Program-made: the position numbers and the translations under genes
Shown here: piece after piece, positions 64,000-64,000 of the stretch
Layout of the letters: each line of letters starts with the position of its first letter
Position numbering within the stretch: position 1 is the first letter of the stretch
Assembly: GCF_007097265.1 (NCBI RefSeq)
Contig: NZ_VJZP01000008.1
Location: 62,001-126,000, forward strand
Source: Flavobacterium gawalongense
Lineage (GTDB): Bacteria > Bacteroidota > Bacteroidia > Flavobacteriales > Flavobacteriaceae
Direction: 5' to 3'
Length of the DNA stretch: 64,000 nucleotides
Notes under the pieces: model-generated
Database searches by the model: none
Seen by the model: the letters and a program-made list of their open reading frames with translations, nothing else
Told to the model about the DNA's origin: nothing

Positions 64000-64000
64000 C

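Overview
The window is a 64 kb chromosomal segment of a low-GC member of the Bacteroidota, almost certainly a Flavobacterium or close relative. The grounds are the AT-rich base composition, promoters of the TAnnTTTG (-7) type rather than TATAAT, few Shine-Dalgarno sequences, fused SecDF, a DnaJ with a shortened zinc finger, tandem asnB genes, and Flavobacterium-type intergenic palindromes. I saw no rRNA, tRNA, CRISPR array, prophage or complete insertion sequence except one REP-associated (RAYT) transposase unit.

Layout. 0-6 kb: hisS, the chaperone genes grpE and dnaJ, and an ABC-2 exporter pair. 6-10 kb: an NtrC-like response regulator without a DNA-binding domain, a one-domain DEAD-box-like protein, the RAYT unit bracketed by 27-bp inverted repeats, a DUF2007 protein and a HAD phosphatase. 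10-17 kb: secreted S9 peptidase, mtaB, a 725-bp gene-free stretch full of palindromes, an SDR reductase, a DUF6929-like protein and a PPK2 polyphosphate kinase. 17-27.5 kb: a PhoX-like lipoprotein and an imelysin/di-haem peroxidase lipoprotein, a small outer-membrane barrel, a MATE exporter, an SPFH protein, an orphan secreted protein, meaB, and an Rrf2 regulator with its oxidoreductase. 27.5-38 kb: transporters, a 1-Cys peroxiredoxin, NudK-like Nudix, purA-fur, spoT, an RNA methyltransferase and a TRIC-type channel.

38-47 kb is a surface-glycan locus (FemAB/GNAT, DegT aminotransferase, Wzx flippase, hexapeptide acyltransferase, four glycosyltransferases, FdtA-type ketoisomerase) on mixed strands. 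FdtA and the aminotransferase together point to a dTDP-3-amino-3,6-dideoxyhexose. It ends in ftsE, whose stop overlaps a glycosyltransferase start. 47.5-64 kb: a 1004-residue TPR protein with an outer-membrane barrel partner, a GreA/B C-terminal-like protein, two asnB paralogues with matching promoters, gyrB, mdh, secDF, and a probable broken lipoprotein at the edge.

Most genes are ordinary housekeeping. The unusual content is mainly structural: many families of dispersed palindromes, some absorbed into coding sequence (an aminotransferase, a signal peptide); a duplicated and frameshifted copy of the meaB 3' end bracketing an orphan gene; a repeated 19-nt palindrome that looks like the Rrf2 operator; and several informative promoters that fix start codons. 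Start codons were moved inward from the longest reading frame for grpE, mtaB, the PhoX-like gene, the small barrel, meaB, spoT, the TRIC gene, ftsE, the Gre-like gene and gyrB.
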